Below are positions 4,377-9,314 of a DNA stretch of 9,314 bases, piece after piece (position 1 is the stretch's first letter; every line of letters begins with the position of its first letter). The notes under the pieces are model-generated. The model saw only the letters and a list, made by a program, of their open reading frames with translations, had not been told where the DNA came from and ran no database searches. This DNA comes from CAZLQG01 sp964561655 (GTDB taxonomy: Bacteria; Patescibacteriota; Doudnabacteria; UBA920). The DNA lies in assembly GCA_964561655.1 (NCBI GenBank), contig CAZLQG010000029.1, positions 1-9,314 on the forward strand. The letters are read 5' to 3'. The position numbers and the translations under genes were made by a program.

Positions 4377-4761
4377 CAAGTTTTGATTTAATTAGGCTGA
4401 TTATTTCGTCAATGTTGTTATACCTGACAAAATTATAGTTAGGTTCGTCAATCCCCATAAGCAAGCGGCTCACTTTAGCATTTTTTTTTGCCATAGCAAA
4501 GATTGGTTTTTTAAGCTGAAGAGCAAGTGCCAGTTCAAAGCCAAGGCCAATGGCGGGGTAGGAGACTTCGGCGAGCAGCAAATCACAATCTTTGACCATT
4601 TGCGTGTCGTGATAGTAAACATCTTTTGGAGTTCCTTTTACCAGACCCAGCCATTCCAGAACTTCGTAGTTTTTGCGAAGCTCTTTTTTTAAGATTTCAA
4701 TATGCTTTTTAAATTCTTCCGGCGCTTGGGTTAAAGAACAGGCAATGTAAATCTTTTTCAT
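4369..4761 (-). CDS. DNPH1-like 2'-deoxynucleoside 5'-phosphate N-hydrolase (deoxyribosyltransferase fold)
   Basis: The protein has 130 residues. The start MKKIYIACSL matches the nucleotide-binding first strand of the nucleoside 2-deoxyribosyltransferase family. The best landmark is DCDLLLAEVSYPAIGLGFELALA (58-80). It closely parallels mammalian DNPH1 (RCL), where the matching Asp, Ser and Glu (here D60, S67, E76) act in cleaving the base from deoxynucleoside monophosphates. The substrate in the family is dNMP, including 5-hydroxymethyl-dUMP; substrate here is inference. A transferase acting on free nucleosides is the main alternative. It overlaps the Nudix gene by ATGA (4761-4758) and folA by 8 bases, so it is part of the thymidylate operon and probably cleans unwanted dNMPs. 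Confidence 0.75.
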   Translation of the reverse strand: MKKIYIACSLTQAPEEFKKHIEILKKELRKNYEVLEWLGLVKGTPKDVYYHDTQMVKDCDLLLAEVSYPAIGLGFELALALQLKKPIFAMAKKNAKVSRLLMGIDEPNYNFVRYNNIDEIISLIKSKLDG

Positions 4762-5192
4762 TTTATTGAATTTAAATAGTCTCGCCCTGCTTTTACAACT
4801 TTATCTACGTTGGGCATTTTGGGCGAAAGTTTTGATAGGTCATCAATTTTGACCCACACTGGCTCGGTTTCACTGGTGGCGCGGAGCTCTCCCGAATATT
4901 TTTTGCACAAGAATACGCGCCAGCCCCAAAGGTGGTTGCTGCCGTCGTTTAAGGGGATTCTGGTGGAAAAGTAATTCCCTGGAAATTCAATTAAATCATC
5001 CTTTAAAGCCACAAGGCCGGTTTCTTCAGAAAGCTCCCGCGCGGCCGCATGTCTTTCGGTTTCGCCTTTTTTTACTTTTCCCGAAGGCAGGCCGTAGTCA
5101 GCTTGCAAATGCATTGAATCGAAACCGTGCTTAACCAGCAGCACGGAATCGCCTTTAAAGACTAATGTGCCTACCGAAGGTTTGACATTCAT
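4758..5192 (-). CDS. Nudix hydrolase
   Basis: The protein has 144 residues. The Nudix box is perfect: G38, E44, then RELSEETGL (52-60), fitting GX5EX7REUXEEXGU, where the glutamates bind the divalent metal. The start strand VGTLVFKGDSVLLVKHG (7-23) and the following LPSGKVKKGE (35-44) are typical. The family hydrolyses nucleoside diphosphates linked to another group. In this operon a deoxynucleotide substrate is likely: oxidised dGTP, or dUTP, which would supply dUMP to ThyA. The sequence does not decide the substrate. It shares a 4-base ATGA overlap with thyA upstream and with the DNPH1-like gene downstream. Confidence 0.9.
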   Translation of the reverse strand: MNVKPSVGTLVFKGDSVLLVKHGFDSMHLQADYGLPSGKVKKGETERHAAARELSEETGLVALKDDLIEFPGNYFSTRIPLNDGSNHLWGWRVFLCKKYSGELRATSETEPVWVKIDDLSKLSPKMPNVDKVVKAGRDYLNSIK

Positions 5193-6178
5193 AATTTAAT
5201 TCTTTTTTTTTGTACGAATTTTTTCCAGTCATCGGTAATTAGTCCGCCAGTGGGAGTAAGAGGAGCCTTTATTGGCGGGTGAAATTCGTAATCAATAAGC
5301 TCAACATGCTCGGGCTTGAATTTATCAATTTCTTTTACTTTTTCATCAAGCTTGATTGTAGGCAGGGCTTTGGGTTCTCTAGAAAGCTGTTCTTTGGCCT
5401 GGTCAATATGGTTGCTGTAAATGTGCACATCACCGAAAGTGTGTATGAATTCCCCGGGTTGATTTCCCGTGACCTGGGCTAAAATGTGCGCAAGCAAGGC
5501 ATAAGAAGCAATGTTAAACGGCACTCCTAAAAAAATATCCGCTGTTCTTTGGTAAAGCTGTAAACTAAGCTTTCCGTTTTTGACGTTGCACTGCCACATA
5601 TTGTGGCAAATGGGGAAGCGGCAGGCCTCTTCGGGCAAAGCCATTTTATAAAGATATTCGGGATTCCAGACGTTAACCAAAGTATTGTGGGCGTCCGGGT
5701 CAGCTCTTAATTCATCTACCAACCACTGCACCTGGTCTATTGTGCGGCCGTTTTTGGCAGGCCATTTGCGCCACATTTCGCCATAGATTTTTGGAAGCTC
5801 GCCGTGTTTTTTTGCAAACTTGTCAACGTTTGCAATTTTATTAATAAATTCTTCCTGAGTCATTTCCGGCTCTTGGCCTTTATTCATTTTTTCGCGGTAA
5901 ATTCGGTAAGGGTAGTCGTCCCAAATGTGAACATTGTTGTCCACGAGGTATTTAATGTTTGTTTGCCCCGAAAGGAACCAATAAAGTTCGTGCAAAACCC
6001 CTTTCCAGTAAACTTTTTTGGTGGTAAGCATAGGAAAACCTTCGGATAAATCAAAGTGAATCTGCCGTCCAAAAATACTGTGGGTAATTGCCCCCGTACC
6101 TTTGTCTTCCTGCTTAATACCCTTGTCCAAAATTTCCTGCATTAAATTAAGATATTGGTATTCTGGATGATTGTTCAT
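5189..6178 (-). CDS. thyA: Thymidylate synthase (folate-dependent, ThyA type)
   Basis: It makes dTMP from dUMP and methylenetetrahydrofolate. The protein has 329 residues against 264 in E. coli. The catalytic Cys is C191 in FPICHNMWQCNV (188-199). QLYQRTADIFLGVPFNIASYA (207-227), with the dUMP-binding R211 and N222, and HIYSNHIDQ (252-260) are standard. E64 in HELYWFL matches the conserved glutamate of the small domain. Two things account for the length: an insert around 87-127, as in the Lactobacillus casei-type enzymes, and about 24 residues after the usual end IKAPL (303-307). No SD precedes the ATG. It heads a tight operon with Nudix, DNPH1-like and folA genes. An old CYTH remnant lies just upstream. 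Confidence 0.97.
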   Translation of the reverse strand: MNNHPEYQYLNLMQEILDKGIKQEDKGTGAITHSIFGRQIHFDLSEGFPMLTTKKVYWKGVLHELYWFLSGQTNIKYLVDNNVHIWDDYPYRIYREKMNKGQEPEMTQEEFINKIANVDKFAKKHGELPKIYGEMWRKWPAKNGRTIDQVQWLVDELRADPDAHNTLVNVWNPEYLYKMALPEEACRFPICHNMWQCNVKNGKLSLQLYQRTADIFLGVPFNIASYALLAHILAQVTGNQPGEFIHTFGDVHIYSNHIDQAKEQLSREPKALPTIKLDEKVKEIDKFKPEHVELIDYEFHPPIKAPLTPTGGLITDDWKKFVQKKRIKL

Positions 6179-6191
6179 AAGTTTTAGTTAA

Positions 6192-6300
6192 TCTATGGTA
6201 AAAGTTTTTTCCGTGCCGTAGTAGTCTTGCCCCTCAACTTCACCTTTTCGACTTTGCTCGGAGGCTTCGCTCGGAACGCTTTAGCATTTTTTTAGTTCGA
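6192..6300 (-). pseudogene. 3' remnant of a second CYTH-domain gene
   Basis: On the - strand a frame ends ...GQDYYGTEKTFTID before TAA (6194-6192). The intact CYTH gene next to it ends RDYYGTDKTFIVE. Eight of the last 12 residues are identical and the others conservative (E/D, I/V, D/E), yet the codons differ at most third positions. This is the mark of an older paralog, not a fresh duplication or chance. The frame goes upstream only to a stop near 6284 and has no start, so only the last 13 or so codons are recognisable. The stop lies 13 bases before the thyA ATG. The rest of the gap, with CTCGG-rich sequence at 6256-6277, seems to be unrelated fill. Confidence 0.7.
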
Positions 6301-6312
6301 TGGTTAACCATC
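6299..6312. repeat. Perfect 14-bp palindrome after the CYTH gene
   Basis: GATGGTTAACCATC is fully self-complementary and sits two bases beyond the CYTH stop codon. No T-run follows on the - strand, so it is not a normal terminator. It could be a protein site or a scar of the rearrangement that left the CYTH remnant. Confidence 0.45.
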
Positions 6313-6314
6313 AA

Positions 6315-7004
6315 TCACTCAACGATGAATGTCTTATCAGTCCCATAATAATCGCGCCAGTTGGCATTGTAGAAGTCAAACATTCTTTGCAGGCGGTCCT
6401 GGGAAAGTTCTTCCACGCCCAGATCACCTATCAGCCGCCTGATAATTTGTTTGGTATTGCCAGCCTTTGACGCGTTATCAATCACTTTTTCAAATTCAGC
6501 CAGATAGCCGTAACCCGCGTTTTTGTCTATGGAAACGTTTAGGTCCTTAAAATTGTATTCGCTTCTTTCGCGGGACCATTTGGCTTGATATTTGAAGCCT
6601 GCGCCAAGTAGTAATTTATCTAAATCATCAATCGTATGGACTCCCTTTTCTTTGGGGATAGTGACTTCAAACTCCAAGCGGGCGGTGCCGTTCTCGCTTG
6701 TTGTATCGTCTATAGTTGCCTTTACTACCAATAAAATTTTGTTGTCCGCTTGCCTGGTTCTGACAGAAAATGATTTGGCGCGGTTGGCTAAATCCTTAAG
6801 TTTTTTTCTGTTTTTGCCAGAGAGCAATGAGGAAAATTTATTATACAATGCTTTAAGGTCGCCATCAACAAAATAATGATTCAGTTCGCTATGAGTGCCT
6901 AAAACTTTAAGATTTGGGTCCGCTTCTTGCATTTTTGTGATCAACTCATCAGCTTTTGTCTTGGAGCCGAGCAAAGATTTTATTTCTATTTCAAACTTAT
7001 GCAT
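6315..7004 (-). CDS. CYTH-domain (triphosphate tunnel) protein
   Basis: The protein has 229 residues. The CYTH hallmark ExExK is at the N-terminus: EIEIK (5-9). Further tunnel residues follow the family pattern: RTR (82-84), K95, EFE (111-113), RER (145-147), D160 and EFE (170-172). The family folds as a beta-barrel tunnel that binds triphosphates with metal ions; members include class IV adenylate cyclase (CyaB), thiamine triphosphatase and inorganic triphosphatases. The C-terminal part from about 175 is helical and not part of the core. The TAA of the HD gene directly touches this ATG, so the two are co-transcribed. With nucleotide enzymes around it, a triphosphatase acting on nucleotides is plausible; the substrate cannot be read. 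Confidence 0.85.
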   Translation of the reverse strand: MHKFEIEIKSLLGSKTKADELITKMQEADPNLKVLGTHSELNHYFVDGDLKALYNKFSSLLSGKNRKKLKDLANRAKSFSVRTRQADNKILLVVKATIDDTTSENGTARLEFEVTIPKEKGVHTIDDLDKLLLGAGFKYQAKWSRERSEYNFKDLNVSIDKNAGYGYLAEFEKVIDNASKAGNTKQIIRRLIGDLGVEELSQDRLQRMFDFYNANWRDYYGTDKTFIVE

Positions 7005-7616
7005 TTATTTTTTGCCTTCCAAAATTAATTTGTAGTCGCCTTCGGTAAAGCGGTTGCGCGCGTTTCTGTACCAAGCGAGGGGATCGCTTTTTTTAATGGC
7101 TTTAGCTAACTTTTTGGCCGAGTTAGTAAAAAAAATTTTGTGCATGGCTTTTCGGTTGTCCTCCCAAGCCTTGAGATGTTTGCGGCCGATTGCCTTTTGT
7201 TCCATAATTTCCAAATCTACGTCCAGCCAGTCTGCGTCTTTGACAAGTTTGGCTTCCCAAGTTTTCCTCTCTTCGTATTCTTTCCAGACCTTGAACATTT
7301 CTTTTTTTAGCAGCGTATCTTTTAACATATCTTTAACGGCTTTAGGTTCGTCCCTTTTTACGTATTGTCGGGAGATATAATGGACATCGCCCGTGCGGCT
7401 TTCGGTAATGTCGTGCACCAGCGCCATTTTGACTATTTTTCCCGTGTCCACTTTTTTGCCTTCCATCTCCGACAAAATTAAAGCCAGCCAGGCAACGCGA
7501 AAATGATGTTCGGCTAAATTGGCGAAATTCACGCCTAAAAATTGGGTCCAGCCTCTTTTGATAAAGCGCAGGCAGCCAAGTTCGTAAAGAAGTTCTAAAT
7601 CTCTGTTTATTGCCAT
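7005..7616 (-). CDS. HD-domain hydrolase, probable 5'-deoxynucleotidase (YfbR/HDDC2-like)
   Basis: The protein has 203 residues. The metal-binding HD pattern is complete: H38 in AEHHFRVAWLAL (35-46), H68-D69 in MALVHDITESRTGDVH (64-79), with E72 and D77, and D129 in LVKDADWLD (124-132). This arrangement matches the HD_3 family, whose YfbR and HDDC2 members remove the 5' phosphate from deoxynucleoside monophosphates. The region after 140 is basic and helical. The context supports a role in balancing dNMPs. No SD precedes the ATG; a TAAAAT box lies 6 bases before it (7628-7623), so a leaderless mRNA is likely. It is the first gene of the - strand run and is divergent from the kinase gene. Confidence 0.85.
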   Translation of the reverse strand: MAINRDLELLYELGCLRFIKRGWTQFLGVNFANLAEHHFRVAWLALILSEMEGKKVDTGKIVKMALVHDITESRTGDVHYISRQYVKRDEPKAVKDMLKDTLLKKEMFKVWKEYEERKTWEAKLVKDADWLDVDLEIMEQKAIGRKHLKAWEDNRKAMHKIFFTNSAKKLAKAIKKSDPLAWYRNARNRFTEGDYKLILEGKK

Positions 7617-7622
7617 ATAGCT

Positions 7623-7628
7623 ATTTTA
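7623..7628 (-). promoter_or_regulatory. Probable -10 box of the HD gene
   Basis: TAAAAT on the - strand ends 6 bases before the ATG at 7616. No good -35 box is seen. The short distance predicts an mRNA starting at or almost at the start codon. Confidence 0.4.
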
Positions 7629-7678
7629 TCACAAAGATTTTAAAGCTAAAAACGGGCTTTTCTTTGGGTTTTGTTGCG

Positions 7679-7687
7679 TGGTATACT
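7679..7687 (+). promoter_or_regulatory. Extended -10 promoter of the kinase gene
   Basis: TGGTATACT is an extended -10 box (TGn plus TATACT, 7682-7687). The ATG at 7696 lies 8 bases on, where transcription itself should begin, so the mRNA should be leaderless. Confidence 0.65.
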
Positions 7688-7695
7688 ATCGTTAT

Positions 7696-8289
7696 ATGGA
7701 AAAAACAATTATTGGATTAGTGGGAGAGAAACTGGCGGGCAAAGACACGGCTGCTGAATATTTGGTTAAAAAATATGGCGCTTTCCATATCAAATTCAGC
7801 CAGCTTTTGGATGAGATTTTGGATATTTTGGATATGGAAAAAACCAGGCGCAATGAGATAGACTTGGGGCTTGGGCTAAGAGATATTTTTGGGCCTGAAG
7901 TTTTGTACTGGGCTTTGAAGAAAAGAGTTCTAAAAGCAAAAGAAAATCTGGCGGTAATAAACGGTATTAGGATGGATGAGCAGGAAAAGATTATAAAAGA
8001 GCTCGGAGCGAAAATAATTTATTTGACCGCGCCGGTGGATCTTAGGTTCCAAAGGTATCAGCAGCGGCACGAAAAGGTGGACGACGGCAAAATGAATTTT
8101 GAGGAGTTTGTGGCGCAAGAAAAAACCGAAGCCACGGAAGTGGACATCCCGAAACTGGGAGAGAGAGCAGACTTTCGTATTGATAACACGGGTAGTGTGG
8201 AGGAATTGTACGAAAAGTTAGATCAAATTATGGCATCAATTGAGAACCAAGAACCAAAAAACAATAATCAAACAAGCGCCAATTTATAA
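7696..8289 (+). CDS. P-loop kinase, probable (deoxy)nucleoside monophosphate kinase
   Basis: The protein has 197 residues. The Walker A motif is GEKLAGKDTAAEYL (10-23), of the GxxxxGKD[ST] form found in phage-type deoxynucleotide kinases (T4 gp1-like) and dephospho-CoA kinase relatives. KFSQLLDEIL (33-42) and INGIRMDEQ (88-96) fit the substrate side; IIYLTAPVDLRFQR (107-120) with the downstream acidic region resembles the LID. A GTG at 7678 is in frame, but it precedes the -10 box, so I choose the ATG at 7696. The last 15 residues (ENQEPKNNNQTSANL) look like run-on into spacer DNA. It is followed by tmk after 46 bases. The likely role is phosphorylation of a dNMP; dephospho-CoA kinase is the alternative. 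Confidence 0.75.
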   Translation: MEKTIIGLVGEKLAGKDTAAEYLVKKYGAFHIKFSQLLDEILDILDMEKTRRNEIDLGLGLRDIFGPEVLYWALKKRVLKAKENLAVINGIRMDEQEKIIKELGAKIIYLTAPVDLRFQRYQQRHEKVDDGKMNFEEFVAQEKTEATEVDIPKLGERADFRIDNTGSVEELYEKLDQIMASIENQEPKNNNQTSANL

Positions 8290-8335
8290 ATTATAATTTG
8301 AGATTTGGATCTTGTGATTTGTTATTTAGAAAGTT

Positions 8336-9052
8336 ATGGCAATTTTTAAACGCTCAAAAAAGAATAAAAAGAGACAAAGAGGCAGGTTTATTGTAATTGA
8401 CGGCATAGATGGCAGCGGCAAAACCACGCAGTTTGAGCTTTTAAAGCAGGAGCTGCAACTTATGGGGTATAAGGTGGAAGTTATTAAATTCCCGCGGCAC
8501 AGTCAGACCACCGCGTATTTTGTAGATGAATATTTGAAAGGTACTTTTGGAGATTTGAATCCTTACGCGGCTTCCATTTTTTACGCGGTTGACAGGTTTG
8601 AGGCATCAGTAGTAATCAAAAATTGGCTAGGAGAAGGCAAGATTGTGCTTGCCGACCGATACGTAGTGGCGAACGCCGGACATCAGGGCAGCAGAATTAG
8701 CGACCCGGTTGAACGGCTTAAATTTTTCAAGTGGCTGGATAATTTGGAATACAATATTTTTGGCATTCCCAAACCTGATTTGAATATCATTTTAAATATG
8801 CCGGCCATGACCGCGTACCGCTTGCTTAAGAGCCGCAAAAGCGATGAAAAACATACGGACAATATGCATCAAAAAAGCTTGACGCATTTAAGACAGGCGC
8901 AGGAAGCTTATATGCAAATTGCCAAGCTTTTTCCCAATACCAAGATGGTGGAATGTTTGGCGGGCAAGGACGTGCTTAGCCCGCAGGAAATTCATAACAA
9001 GGTCTGGGAACTGGTGCGCAGGATAGCGTTAAAGGATTTTAAGCCGCAATAA
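8336..9052 (+). CDS. tmk: Thymidylate kinase
   Basis: It phosphorylates dTMP to dTDP with ATP, the step after ThyA. The protein has 238 residues. The P-loop is IDGIDGSGKTTQ (21-32). KFPRHSQTTAY (51-61) is the FPR dTMP-binding loop, AVDRFEA (84-90) the second, and LADRYVVANAGHQG (105-118) the DRY motif. LKSRKSDEKHTDN (163-175) is the LID region. About 15 basic residues (FKRSKKNKKRQRGR, 4-17) precede the usual start. No alternative start codon lies nearer the P-loop, so the extension is probably real. There is no good SD. With the upstream kinase it forms a short + strand unit, ended by the terminator at 9081. Confidence 0.95.
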   Translation: MAIFKRSKKNKKRQRGRFIVIDGIDGSGKTTQFELLKQELQLMGYKVEVIKFPRHSQTTAYFVDEYLKGTFGDLNPYAASIFYAVDRFEASVVIKNWLGEGKIVLADRYVVANAGHQGSRISDPVERLKFFKWLDNLEYNIFGIPKPDLNIILNMPAMTAYRLLKSRKSDEKHTDNMHQKSLTHLRQAQEAYMQIAKLFPNTKMVECLAGKDVLSPQEIHNKVWELVRRIALKDFKPQ

Positions 9053-9080
9053 GACTGATAGGACATGTATGACATATAAG

Positions 9081-9106
9081 CCCCCTGTTAAAACAGGGGG
9101 ATTTTT
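9081..9106 (+). terminator. Rho-independent terminator after tmk
   Basis: CCCCCTGT (9081-9088) pairs with ACAGGGGG (9093-9100) around a short A-rich loop, followed by ATTTTT. Confidence 0.9.
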
Positions 9107-9114
9107 GGTATAAT
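9106..9114 (+). promoter_or_regulatory. Extended -10 promoter fused to the tmk terminator
   Basis: TGGTATAAT is a consensus extended -10 box (TATAAT 9109-9114) that starts within the T-run of the tmk terminator. No good -35 is seen, which extended -10 promoters tolerate. Transcription should start near 9121. Confidence 0.7.
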
Positions 9115-9146
9115 GCGCAAAGCCTTGGCTAGTCTCCGACTGTCCT

Positions 9147-9314
9147 ATGAGACCAAAAAGTGGAGACAAGCACAAATATCACCACAGACTAAACGTAAAA
9201 GTGTGTGGCGAGATTGAGGACAAGCTCCAGAGATTTCTGCCGGAGCAGGAAGGGGTGGAGGGTAAAGCTCGATACCTTCTTTCTGTAATGGCGGAAGTGG
9301 CGTTATCCGAAGAG
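9147..9314 (+). CDS. Unrecognised protein, N-terminal part (cut by the window)
   Basis: The frame opens with ATG at 9147 and stays open for 56 codons to the window edge. It starts MRPKSGDKHKYHHRLNVKVC, basic and histidine-rich, and continues with a helical stretch containing EDKLQRFLPEQEG and ARYLLSVMAEVALSEE. I do not recognise it. The position about 26 bases after the predicted start of the promoter at 9106 supports it. There is no SD. The ATG lies in the loop of a small hairpin, GTCTC (9132-9136) with GAGAC (9149-9153), which could lower initiation. The start is therefore uncertain. Confidence 0.55.
   Translation, partial: MRPKSGDKHKYHHRLNVKVCGEIEDKLQRFLPEQEGVEGKARYLLSVMAEVALSEE

Noticed and set aside
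6256..6277. CTCGGAGGCTTCGCTCGG as a terminator hairpin
   Set aside because: CTCGG occurs as a direct, not inverted, repeat; only a tiny stem is possible and no T-run follows.
7678..7695. GTG start of the kinase gene at 7678
   Set aside because: It precedes the extended -10 box at 7679-7687, and the family N-terminus begins at the ATG at 7696.
8292..8297. TATAAT between the kinase gene and tmk as a promoter
   Set aside because: The spacer is very AT-rich, no -35 or TGn extension is present, and co-transcription with the kinase gene is the simpler reading.

Overview
The window looks like a compact bacterial genome of the Candidate Phyla Radiation (Patescibacteria, probably a Parcubacteria-like lineage). 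This is an inference from style, not a database match: intermediate to AT-rich DNA, short spacers, single-gene transcription units with clean hairpin terminators, many genes without a Shine-Dalgarno (SD) sequence, and a dense cluster of deoxynucleotide genes next to ribosomal protein genes.

Left part (1-1850, + strand): the end of an unidentified gene, then rplK (L11) and rplA (L1). A 117-residue two-helix membrane protein is inserted between them. A 70-base leader with a possible pseudoknot precedes rplK. A strong terminator follows rplA; rplJ and rplL do not follow.

Middle part (1851-3110, - strand): two consecutive, independent small-gene units encoding an 82-residue and a roughly 100-residue protein that I cannot assign. 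Each has a TTGACA promoter with a 17-base spacer, a tiny reading frame starting within about 7 bases of the predicted transcription start, an intrinsic terminator inside the 5' leader with a competing pairing, a further hairpin, a strong SD, the gene, and a GC-rich terminator. The leader frames are Leu-rich (19 codons) and Ile-rich (27 codons). This is the most novel part of the window: either amino-acid attenuators or hydrophobic micropeptides in front of unknown proteins.

Right part (3070-9060): a thymidylate and deoxynucleotide module. dcd (+) is alone. On the - strand an HD-domain nucleotidase and a CYTH protein form one pair; then, after a gap holding the 3' remnant of a second CYTH gene, thyA, a Nudix hydrolase, a DNPH1-like deoxynucleotide N-hydrolase and folA are joined by short overlaps. 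Divergently on the + strand come a P-loop (deoxy)nucleotide kinase and tmk. Together they make dUTP from dCTP (Dcd), dTMP from dUMP (ThyA), regenerate tetrahydrofolate (FolA), phosphorylate dTMP (Tmk) and probably remove unwanted nucleotides (Nudix, HD, DNPH1-like). No dedicated trimeric dUTPase is present.

The window ends inside an unrecognised + strand gene with an extended -10 promoter. No tRNA, rRNA, CRISPR array or transposase was seen.
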